DNA of 20,164 nt from positions 1-20,164 of the IMG/VR virus record IMGVR_UViG_3300029787_000436. One strand, given 5' to 3'. The position numbers and the translations under genes are program-made. Source of the DNA: a virus. Positions 7,484-15,097 of the stretch are shown one piece after another (the stretch's first letter is position 1; the number at the start of each line of letters is the position of its first letter). The notes below the pieces were generated by a model, which saw nothing but the letters and a program-made list of their open reading frames with translations, did not search any database and was not told where the DNA came from.

Positions 7484-8029
7484 TTACCAATCTATCATTA
7501 CAAGGTTTCCATTCCATTTCATTATGTTGTCTGGTTTGAAATCTATTGTTTGATCTAAATCTCCAATATTGGTTTTTCTAACTTGTTGTTGTAAAGCTCG
7601 TAAAAAATTAATTAATTTTGCAGAATAATTTCTTGTTTCTTCTGTATCTAGATAATTAAATACAGTTACATTAGGACCTTCTTGTCTCATGTAATTTTTA
7701 AATCCTTGATAAAACATTTCCAATTCTTTTTTTTCTCCATCAGATAATTGATCTGCTTTATTTAAGATATACATATTTTTAGTATCATGACTATAATGTA
7801 CAGGAATAAATGCATTAAATTCTCCAAATCTTCCAACAATAACATCTGCTACGGCTTTTTCATCTGGCTCTGTTGTTGTTTTAAATAGCAAATCTTCTCC
7901 GTCAATTTCATAAACTTTTCCATTATCGCCACTATCTAAAAATTTAAATTGTTTGTTTTTAATTTTAGATAACAATTGATCTGATCTATCAATACTTATT
8001 TCATTTATTATTTTTTTAAGTTTAATCAT
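7484..8029 (-). CDS. Minimal protein-kinase-like protein ending at the DFG-type aspartate
   Basis: The 181-residue product fits a protein-kinase fold. FLDSGDNGKVYEI at about 30-42 resembles the Gly-rich loop, LLFKTT at 47-52 supplies the ATP-anchoring Lys (K50), and IDFKPDNIM at 162-170 matches the catalytic loop HRDLKPENI with Asp, Lys and Asn kept (D163, K165, N168) but His-Arg lost. The final VMIDW puts the metal-binding Asp (D180) one residue from the end. The activation segment and large C-lobe of ordinary kinases are absent. Related short kinase-like proteins occur, as I recall, in marine T4-like phages. The start is the ATG at 8027-8029, which shares its A with the TGA of the fibre gene and has GGAGG 6 bases upstream; a TTG one codon earlier is less likely. 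The N-terminus MIKLKKIINEI is basic and amphipathic. Confidence 0.72.
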   Translation of the reverse strand: MIKLKKIINEISIDRSDQLLSKIKNKQFKFLDSGDNGKVYEIDGEDLLFKTTTEPDEKAVADVIVGRFGEFNAFIPVHYSHDTKNMYILNKADQLSDGEKKELEMFYQGFKNYMRQEGPNVTVFNYLDTEETRNYSAKLINFLRALQQQVRKTNIGDLDQTIDFKPDNIMKWNGNLVMIDW

Positions 8030-9636
8030 CAATATCCTCCTCCACCTCCAGAACTTACAACAGTTGTAGTTGCAACAGGAACAGAAATAGTTGGAGTTGA
8101 TGTTGTGGCCACATTATTTGTTGTTTGCAAACTTCCGGTTGATTCAATGAATATTGGTCTTTTAACATCTAAATCTAATCGCACAAAGAAATTCATATCG
8201 ACATCAGATCGCTTTTTAATAGGTTGTCCTAGTTTTGCAACTGCTAACAATTGTCCTAATGAATCATATAATCCAATCGTTGTTATATATGGTGAAAAAT
8301 TACTTCCTGTTAAATAATTTAAATACCTCGTATTATCTTCTGTTAATACCGAATGATTTCTAGTTACATTAAATTCTCCAGATCTAACTCTACACAATGT
8401 TGACATTTCATATGATGTAATAGTACTTTGGTAACTTGCAGTATATTGTGATGTTATTAAGTTGTTATATCGATAATCAGGTGTTGATATTACAATGAAT
8501 CCTTTTTTATCAAAAACTTGTCCTACTACATTAGTTTGCAACATTCCTCCACCCTCGTTACGATCCTTTAACGTGCTTATTTCGGATGTTGTTAACGCTT
8601 TATTATAAATTCTAATTTCATCTAGATATCCTTGTAAACTAGATGTATTGGCGCCATATCCGCCTATCTTCAGTGAAGATGTATTAGATATATTTACTGG
8701 ATGTGTAATATAGGTATTTAAATTATCATTTAATTCTGAAAAGCTTTCTGTTGAATGTCTTGTGCCATTTATATATATTTGTAATTCACTACCTGTTTTT
8801 TGACATATAATATGATTCCAAGAAGAAGATACTTCTGTAGATGAAGAAATAAATGATTCTTGTATACCTGTACCAAATCCTAACTTTAATTGATTGCTTC
8901 CACTTAATTCTATTTTAAATGGATATTGTTGTTGTGTGTAATTTAATTTACCTAATATTAATTCATCAGAAGTTGTATTATTTCCTCCAGATATAAAAAA
9001 TGATATTGCATAATCATGTTGTTTGTCATAACTACCATTTATTGTTGTTTCAATATAACCAGTTCCAGAAAATAATGCAGATAATCCAATTGGCAACTGC
9101 GATCCATTAGATGTAGTTACTCCATCAACATATGTTATATTTTCAATATTTGTATATTTTATATATCTTGTATTAAAATAATTATTAAATCCTTCATAAA
9201 AGTCTAATGTATCTGGAAATGATCCTGTAACTATATTTGTGTCATAAATAACGCCATTTCTTGTTGATGCTAAATTCAAGGATCCGCTAGAATAAGTAAA
9301 TGAATCTGATTTAATTTTTTGTCCCATTTTCTTTTGCGGGATACTAAAAATAGAAGATGTTTGATATAATACACTATTTTCATGTTTGTAAAATAATTGA
9401 TCAATTGATTTAAATATTATATTTTTAAAACTATCGTCAATATTTTTCTCACCAGTTGTATATGTTTGTGGAATAGTTGCCGAATAATATGCTTGTAAAG
9501 GAGTATATTCATCAGTACTACCAGATAGTAGTGTAAACGTTTTATTAAGTTGCATTGGATTAAATTTTAAATCAGAAGACTTAATTTTTTTAAACGCTTT
9601 TACTGTTTCACCAGGATAATTAGAAATTGTCGACAT
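8029..9636 (-). CDS. Tail fibre or baseplate adhesin with LamG/concanavalin-like domain
   Basis: This 535-residue protein likely sits at the tail tip and binds the cell surface. Residues 1-165 form an N-terminal part (YPGETVKAFKKIKSSDLKF, later PDTLDFYEGFNNYFNTRYIKY). About 180-355 is a LamG-type beta-sandwich: GTGYIETTIN, SSWNHIICQKTGSELQIYINGTR and SLQGYLDEIRIYNKALTTSEI are its usual landmarks. Residues about 368-492 (NVVGQVFDKKGFIVIS, ITTIGLYDSLGQLLAVAKLGQPIKK) are a conserved phage tail module also found at the end of the neighbouring 367-residue protein. The tail is Thr/Pro-rich and ends in SSGGGGGY; those Gly codons also form the Shine-Dalgarno of the kinase-like gene. The LamG domain appears inserted between conserved flanks. 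Its role in receptor binding is inferred. Confidence 0.85.
   Translation of the reverse strand: MSTISNYPGETVKAFKKIKSSDLKFNPMQLNKTFTLLSGSTDEYTPLQAYYSATIPQTYTTGEKNIDDSFKNIIFKSIDQLFYKHENSVLYQTSSIFSIPQKKMGQKIKSDSFTYSSGSLNLASTRNGVIYDTNIVTGSFPDTLDFYEGFNNYFNTRYIKYTNIENITYVDGVTTSNGSQLPIGLSALFSGTGYIETTINGSYDKQHDYAISFFISGGNNTTSDELILGKLNYTQQQYPFKIELSGSNQLKLGFGTGIQESFISSSTEVSSSWNHIICQKTGSELQIYINGTRHSTESFSELNDNLNTYITHPVNISNTSSLKIGGYGANTSSLQGYLDEIRIYNKALTTSEISTLKDRNEGGGMLQTNVVGQVFDKKGFIVISTPDYRYNNLITSQYTASYQSTITSYEMSTLCRVRSGEFNVTRNHSVLTEDNTRYLNYLTGSNFSPYITTIGLYDSLGQLLAVAKLGQPIKKRSDVDMNFFVRLDLDVKRPIFIESTGSLQTTNNVATTSTPTISVPVATTTVVSSGGGGGY
8036..8040 (-). promoter_or_regulatory. Ribosome binding site GGAGG that sets the kinase-like gene start
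   Basis: GGAGG on the coding strand lies 6 bases before the ATG at 8027-8029. It lies within the last Gly codons of the fibre gene, so the poly-Gly C-terminus and the next gene's ribosome binding site are the same DNA. This is the strongest Shine-Dalgarno in the window and favours the ATG over the TTG one codon earlier. Confidence 0.75.
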
Positions 9637-9647
9637 AATAGTATAAA

Positions 9648-9675
9648 CCTGCTATTTTAATATAAATATAACAGG
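9648..9675 (-). promoter_or_regulatory. 8-bp hairpin covering the ribosome binding site of the LamG fibre gene
   Basis: On the coding strand CCTGTTAT (9675-9668) can pair with ATAGCAGG (9655-9648), 8 pairs with one G-U, around a 12-base AT loop. The AGG of the probable Shine-Dalgarno is in the downstream arm, 11 bases before the ATG at 9634-9636. The loop carries most of the recurrent octamer. It may throttle translation or mark an RNA cleavage site. It is not followed by a U-run. Confidence 0.4.
9661..9668 (-). promoter_or_regulatory. Gap octamer TATTTATA before the LamG fibre gene
   Basis: The coding strand reads TATTTATA 24 bases before the ATG of the 535-residue fibre gene, in a 58-base gap. 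It is an exact copy of the octamers at the 286+ residue and peptidase genes. Confidence 0.3.
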
Positions 9676-9694
9676 GTTAAATTCATATGAATAA

Positions 9695-10798
9695 TTAGTA
9701 ATCTAATTTAACTCGTATATTTAATTCTGATGTTTTATTTTTTTGAATAGGCTTACTTAATTTTGCAACTGCTAATAATTCTTGATTTGCATTATATAAG
9801 CCAACCGTAGTAATATATGATACTGGATCTGTCCAATATCCACTATTTGCAATTTGATAATCACTTCCTGTTACATATGATGGATTATTTGAATAATTAT
9901 AATCTGCATTATTTAATCTAACAAAGTAAATTGTGCTACTAACAGTTTCTTTATTTCTAGCAGTAAATGATCCAGATCCTGCAGCTGCTGAACCAGATAT
10001 AGAATGAAATAATGCATAATGATTATTTCCTTGTGAATTAGAACCAGTATTAGTTCTAAACCCTAGTTGTTTATCTAATTTTCTTCCATCTAATACTAAA
10101 GCACTATATAGTGGATATACTTTTCCATAATAAACTGGATCTGAAGAATTAAATATACCATTTGCAATACTACCTGATACAATATTATATGAATCGGCTA
10201 ATTCTGTAGTAATTGCCGCAGTTGAAGAGTCATCAATTAATGTAAACGATCCACTTACTGCAGATGTTGCAACACTACCAGTAGCAGATGTTGCTCTTGA
10301 ATCAATACCTAGCAATGGAAGTTCCCAATTACCAGGATCTAATCTTTCTTTTGATCTTGCTCTTTCTATATTAATTATATAAACAGAATCTGTTGTGTAT
10401 GTACCTGACCCTGTTTTAAATGTAAATGCATTTTCAGTATCACTTAACAATAGTTGTTTATATTGAGAATATATTGCTCTACTAGGAGAATCACCTGCTG
10501 TTCCACCACCATTATTTAATGATCCACTTCCCTTTTGATTACCATATGCTATAGCAAATTGTACTGCAGAACCTGTTGCTGCTGGATCTTTTTGTTGAAC
10601 ATTTACATAATATGATTTTTGTGCACTAGTTAATACCGAAGATGTAAAAAATGTTGATAATGAAGCTAGATTATCACTCCACAATGGTTGTGTAACTGTT
10701 GTTTTTGATCCGTCAATTACATCAGTATTTGAATTTAATTGTTGAAATGATTGCCCTTGATTTGTCAATTTTTTTAAATTTAAAATTATTTTATTCAT
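9695..10798 (-). CDS. Tail fibre-like structural protein sharing the C-terminal module
   Basis: This 367-residue protein is rich in Ser, Gly, Thr and Asn with repeated TGS and SGS motifs (ATGSAVQFAIAYG, KTGSGTYTTDSVYIINIERARSKERLDPGNWELPL), typical of virion structural proteins. Its last 80 residues (about 288-367: VRLNNADYNYSNNPSY, SYITTVGLYNANQELLAVAKLSKPIQK, RVKLDY) align with the C-terminal module of the neighbouring 535-residue LamG protein, which suggests duplication or a common docking domain. There is no signal peptide, membrane span or enzyme motif. A fibre or baseplate-attached role is inferred from position and sequence style. A usable Shine-Dalgarno (AGG, then about 9 bases to ATG) lies in the 24-base gap after the 221-residue gene. 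Confidence 0.82.
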   Translation of the reverse strand: MNKIILNLKKLTNQGQSFQQLNSNTDVIDGSKTTVTQPLWSDNLASLSTFFTSSVLTSAQKSYYVNVQQKDPAATGSAVQFAIAYGNQKGSGSLNNGGGTAGDSPSRAIYSQYKQLLLSDTENAFTFKTGSGTYTTDSVYIINIERARSKERLDPGNWELPLLGIDSRATSATGSVATSAVSGSFTLIDDSSTAAITTELADSYNIVSGSIANGIFNSSDPVYYGKVYPLYSALVLDGRKLDKQLGFRTNTGSNSQGNNHYALFHSISGSAAAGSGSFTARNKETVSSTIYFVRLNNADYNYSNNPSYVTGSDYQIANSGYWTDPVSYITTVGLYNANQELLAVAKLSKPIQKNKTSELNIRVKLDY

Positions 10799-10822
10799 TT
10801 GTTTTACCTATTCTTTACATCA

Positions 10823-11488
10823 TTAAGCTGTAGCATTTGCTGTTGATGCAGCTAATGGTCTTGCATTTTGTGTTATATCAATACTAGATTGTCCACCCGT
10901 CTCATTTGCAAATATTGTAATTGTAACAGATCTTGCTGCTGTAGTTGATGGATTTGCAGAAACAACTAAATCAAATCTACCTCTTCCTACTACTGCTATT
11001 GATCCAGGATCACTAGAAACAGCTGGTGGATTTGATAATGCCTGGCCAGCTGCTGGTCTCAATGTTCCAAATGAGTCATCTGATAATATTGCTGTATATC
11101 CTAATGTTAGATTTGAATTTGGATAATTTGATGTTGCAACATTAAACGTTAATGTTTGACCCTGGCCATTAAGATTATTAGGAGCTGCTGGACTAACGGT
11201 TACTTTTGGTATATATTGTTTATTATTTCCTTGTAATGATAATAATCTATATTTTAATGCTTTTGTTTGATCTGGTACTGCTTCTGTAACAGGCATATTT
11301 TCTATAACATCACCATAAAATGCAGTACCTCTTGTATCGCCTGGATTCCATAATGTATAATCTATTTCATCATCTCCTAACGCAAATTGTGTAATATTGA
11401 AAGCTGTTCCGCCTTGTGCTAACAATTCACGTCCTTTATTTGTTAATATTGCATCAACTGTTATTGATGTATTATCTAAGTATCCCAT
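10823..11488 (-). CDS. Virion structural protein with C-terminal BACON/Ig-like domain
   Basis: The 221-residue product has an N-terminal part of about 90 residues (MGYLDNTSITVDAILTNKGRELL, FNITQFALGDDEIDYTLWNP, VIENMPVTEA) that I recall as a conserved structural-protein block in large marine phages, role unknown. From about residue 95 it becomes a beta-sandwich. The end (RFDLVVSANPSTTAARSVTI at about 171-190, then SSIDITQNA) looks like a BACON domain, a family common in Bacteroidota carbohydrate-active proteins and also seen in crAss-like phages. This suggests binding of surface glycans or mucin-like material. It has a good Shine-Dalgarno (AAAGGA, 8 bases from ATG) preceded by the recurrent octamer. 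The BACON assignment is from motif shape only and could be another Ig-like fold. Confidence 0.85.
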   Translation of the reverse strand: MGYLDNTSITVDAILTNKGRELLAQGGTAFNITQFALGDDEIDYTLWNPGDTRGTAFYGDVIENMPVTEAVPDQTKALKYRLLSLQGNNKQYIPKVTVSPAAPNNLNGQGQTLTFNVATSNYPNSNLTLGYTAILSDDSFGTLRPAAGQALSNPPAVSSDPGSIAVVGRGRFDLVVSANPSTTAARSVTITIFANETGGQSSIDITQNARPLAASTANATA

Positions 11489-11507
11489 GTTTATATCCTT
11501 TATTTTT

Positions 11508-11515
11508 AATAAATA
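11508..11515 (-). promoter_or_regulatory. Gap octamer TATTTATT before the BACON-like gene
   Basis: The coding strand reads TATTTATT 19 bases before the ATG, followed by an A-rich stretch and the AAAGGA ribosome binding site. An A5T5 palindrome lies just upstream in the same 50-base gap. Confidence 0.3.
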
Positions 11516-11538
11516 TCATAATCAAAAATTTTTAGTTA

Positions 11539-14500
11539 TTAATATCCCTTACCACCGGTTTCAGATTGATTGCTACTTTTATTTGTAGGTGTAATAGTTG
11601 GCGGAGGAGAAGATTGTTTATTTTCTGGGGCGTTATATGTGTTTCCTCCTGATGATGGGTTATTTTTAACTGTCTCTATCGAAGGATCATTATTACTAAC
11701 TATAATTTCTGGTTGTTTTGTTAATTCTATTTCATCATCTTTACCTCCAGAAAATACTCCACCTCCTTGATTTCCTGGATTTGTTGTTAAATTAGTATAC
11801 GAAACTGTTGTTTTTGTTATAACAGGAGCTCCATCAGGCCAATTATCAGTAGGTATATTAATATCTGGACCAGTTAATTTACATCCTAGATATCTATGAT
11901 TTTTTTGTCCAAGTGCAGTCATTATAAGAGTATTACTATTAACATTAGTACTTAACGGAGTAGATGTAGATTCATTTATATTTGGTACTTGAAGACTTCC
12001 TGTTGGATCAATAATTGTTCCAGATGGTGTAATATTAATTGAAGTATTACTTAGCTGTACATCTATGGTTGTTGATTCTATTTTTTTAGAAATATCTAAA
12101 GAAGAACTATAAGTTCTATGTCGTATTTCCATTGGTTTCCATATTGCGTCTTTACTTCTTTCTAGTAAATTTGGTTGAATTAACAATCCTTTAATTTTAT
12201 CAACACGTGCTGGTATTAATTGATCCAATTGTTTAAAGAATGATAAGTCAAATAATGAAAATAATTGTATATATGCATTTATATTATTTTTACTACTATA
12301 TTTTTTCCAATAATTACTTGCAAAATTTAATAATTTTGGATATGATTTTTCCATGAAATCTTCCGGATCACCTAGATATTGATCTAAATTTACATATCCT
12401 AGTTGTGCAATAATATCTTCATCTATCATTGTTTGTGGAGAATAAAATACTCCTAATTTATTGGAATCTAACGGAGCTGTATCATATTTTGATAATGATA
12501 CACGACCAGTACTTGTTAAATAATTTGTTAATTCATATGATTCTAAACGAACTTTATTGTCATCATATGTTCCAGCTCCTATAGATATACCATCATAATA
12601 ATATGTTTCTTCAATTGAATCATATGGTGTAGCAGTACTCCATCCCGCAAAAGATGCAGAAATAGTTGAAATAACTGGCTGTACTCCTGTTAAACTACCT
12701 GTTAATGTATGATTAATTTTTTCTGTTAACGGAACTCTAAAAACTAATTCATCGTATGCACTATTATTTCCATCATATGCAGCCGGAGCCTTTGTGTGAT
12801 TTGCAAACGGATCATTTTGTAAACTAGATGTCCATAATCTTAATTCTTGTAATTGACCTTGCAATCTAGATCCATCAGTAGTTCCACCTAATGTTACAGT
12901 TCCAGATGCTGGTAAACTAGATGTAGCAGACGCAGATACAGTGGATATAATTTTTCCATATTTCGATTTTTGTGCTACTATTTCTAATGAACCATTTGAT
13001 CCACTACGCAATAATGTATTTAAATATCCTCCATCATAACATTCAATAGCTGCAGATGCTGTATTATTAATACTAATAGTTCCTAATGTTCCTCGTACAA
13101 AATCTATAGTTACATTATTTGATCCAACAGAATATAAATTCATTGAACTTGGAATTGTTGGATTTTTTAATACATCATCAAGTCTAAATCTTAATTCTAC
13201 AGATTGAATTGGTTGATTATAATTTACTGTAGTTGTTCCTGCATTATTATTTATTAAATCTAATGCAAAGTCAAAATTTAATTTTTCATATACTGGTTTT
13301 CTTGCAATTCTAGGACCGCCATATTCTTTAATTGATATTAATGATTGCGGCACGCCATAACAAGCCAATAATGCTTGTATACTTCGCTTAGTTCCTTTTG
13401 ATTTCATTAATGATGGAATATTGTTAACAATTCTTCTCCAAACTGAATATGTCATTTCTCTACCAGGAAGAGAAGGTTCTCCTACAGTATTTGACCCAGT
13501 TATAGGAATTCCTTGTTCTGTTGTTCCTAAAATATATTCCCATAAATTTTGATATTGATGCCCATTAGTTAGAGTCCAACCAAATTGTTTAGCAACAGAA
13601 TACAATAATTCATTTGGCATACCTATAGATGGATGTTCATCTCTAGTATGTATTTTTGTCATATCTCGTACATATGTATATAATAAATCATAATGATGAC
13701 CTAACATGTTAACAAACGTTTCTAGTTGCGTGTTTTGTTCATCTAATAATATAAATTCTGGAACAGATTTTGTTAGCCTATTATTATTTCTATTATCATA
13801 TATTGAAGCTGATTCATATATACCAGAATACCAATTTTCAAAAATACTACTAGTAGTTGAGTATAATGTATATGGTCTATATAAATTTTGTTTTGGAACT
13901 GGAGAAATATAACTTCCTGTAACAAATGATACGTTTGCATCTAATAATGGAATATCATGTGTAAATAATCCTGAAGATGATTTATAATATAAAAAGTTTT
14001 CAAAATGATCAAATGTTCCAACTAAATTATTAAATAATGAATCAAAGTCAGATGCATTAGTTGTTGCTACACTTCCACTTAAAGCTGCACTGGAAGCTGA
14101 TTGTTTTGTGTAATATTCTAGTAATTCTAATTTATATTTAAAATTTGATAAACGTTCTGTTGCCGAACTATAAAATACAAAATTATTAAAATCTGTATAA
14201 TCAATGTTTAATGAAGCACCAGATAATGATCCAGAGAAATATGAGTCAATAATCTGTTGAGACGTTTGTAATGATGATCCTAATAAATCATTCCAACTCT
14301 TTAATGATGTTTCTGAAGAATCAACTGCTTCGTCATATGCTTCCCAATTGACATTTTGTAATATATTAAATTCTTGCAAGATCTGTTCTGGACTTATTGA
14401 TACAGAATCTACATATGGTAATTTGTTTTCTTTTGATATCCAACATTTAAAATTCTTTTTAAACATCGATGTGTTAATTGGATCCAATGTTTTTATAAAC

Positions 14501-15096
14501 AAATATTTTCCAATAATAACACTATTAACAAATTGTATAGTTTTGTTTCGGCCGAAATTAACTAAATATGTTTCATTAGGTTGATTGTTAAATGCGGTTT
14601 GATTAATATTACCAGCCCAATCTGCCATTTGTTGTAAATGTTCGCCATTTTCATCGTCAATTAATCTTAATCTTATTTCTTGTTTATTTGGAGCTATTTT
14701 ATCTATGGCAAATGCTGGAGTATTAAAACTACCAATTTTATTTTCAAAGAAATTTATTATAAATCTATAATTACCAGATGTTAAATTTAAATCTAAAAAT
14801 TGTTGAAATATATCAAGTCGTTTCAAATAATTTGTTGGTAAAATATTGCCATCATTATCAACAATATCTGCTAGATAATTTACTGACATAATATTTACTG
14901 AATCATGTTTAGCCGTTATCCAATCTTGATCTGCATACACATGAAATTCTGTATCTGTATTTAAAGAAGCATTAGCAAATATAAATTGTTCTGGGTTTCG
15001 TAGAAATGTATTACGATCAGTAATTGTGAATCGTTGTGCTGATATAGAGCTAGGTGCTGCTAATATTTCATTGATATTTGAATATTGATTTATCAT
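11539..15096 (-). CDS. Giant baseplate wedge protein, T4 gp7 / P2 gpI-like, with internal LamG-like domain
   Basis: This 1185-residue protein is the largest in the window, near the size of T4 gp7 (1032). Residues about 444-600 (PEFILLDEQNTQLETFVNMLGHHYD, PNELLYSVAKQFGWTL, WRRIVNNIPSLMKSKGTKRS, IQALLACYGVP, IKEYGG) carry the R-x-I-x3-P-x4-SKGT-x3-ALL-x2-YG pattern of the P2 gpI/TssG group, which occupies the gp7 place in contractile baseplates. In P2 the gpI gene also follows the gp6-like gpJ gene; here a gp6-like gene lies upstream. About 615-800 looks like a LamG/concanavalin-type sandwich (ELRLWTSSLQNDPFANHTKAP). About 880-995 is a conserved-looking block (DLDQYLGDPEDF, LIPARVDKIKGLLIQPNLLERSK). 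The tail is low complexity and ends GGKGY. The start is 1 base after the previous stop with AGGA upstream. The gp7 call is inference from motif and order. Confidence 0.85.
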   Translation of the reverse strand: MINQYSNINEILAAPSSISAQRFTITDRNTFLRNPEQFIFANASLNTDTEFHVYADQDWITAKHDSVNIMSVNYLADIVDNDGNILPTNYLKRLDIFQQFLDLNLTSGNYRFIINFFENKIGSFNTPAFAIDKIAPNKQEIRLRLIDDENGEHLQQMADWAGNINQTAFNNQPNETYLVNFGRNKTIQFVNSVIIGKYLFIKTLDPINTSMFKKNFKCWISKENKLPYVDSVSISPEQILQEFNILQNVNWEAYDEAVDSSETSLKSWNDLLGSSLQTSQQIIDSYFSGSLSGASLNIDYTDFNNFVFYSSATERLSNFKYKLELLEYYTKQSASSAALSGSVATTNASDFDSLFNNLVGTFDHFENFLYYKSSSGLFTHDIPLLDANVSFVTGSYISPVPKQNLYRPYTLYSTTSSIFENWYSGIYESASIYDNRNNNRLTKSVPEFILLDEQNTQLETFVNMLGHHYDLLYTYVRDMTKIHTRDEHPSIGMPNELLYSVAKQFGWTLTNGHQYQNLWEYILGTTEQGIPITGSNTVGEPSLPGREMTYSVWRRIVNNIPSLMKSKGTKRSIQALLACYGVPQSLISIKEYGGPRIARKPVYEKLNFDFALDLINNNAGTTTVNYNQPIQSVELRFRLDDVLKNPTIPSSMNLYSVGSNNVTIDFVRGTLGTISINNTASAAIECYDGGYLNTLLRSGSNGSLEIVAQKSKYGKIISTVSASATSSLPASGTVTLGGTTDGSRLQGQLQELRLWTSSLQNDPFANHTKAPAAYDGNNSAYDELVFRVPLTEKINHTLTGSLTGVQPVISTISASFAGWSTATPYDSIEETYYYDGISIGAGTYDDNKVRLESYELTNYLTSTGRVSLSKYDTAPLDSNKLGVFYSPQTMIDEDIIAQLGYVNLDQYLGDPEDFMEKSYPKLLNFASNYWKKYSSKNNINAYIQLFSLFDLSFFKQLDQLIPARVDKIKGLLIQPNLLERSKDAIWKPMEIRHRTYSSSLDISKKIESTTIDVQLSNTSINITPSGTIIDPTGSLQVPNINESTSTPLSTNVNSNTLIMTALGQKNHRYLGCKLTGPDINIPTDNWPDGAPVITKTTVSYTNLTTNPGNQGGGVFSGGKDDEIELTKQPEIIVSNNDPSIETVKNNPSSGGNTYNAPENKQSSPPPTITPTNKSSNQSETGGKGY

Positions 15097-15097
15097 A

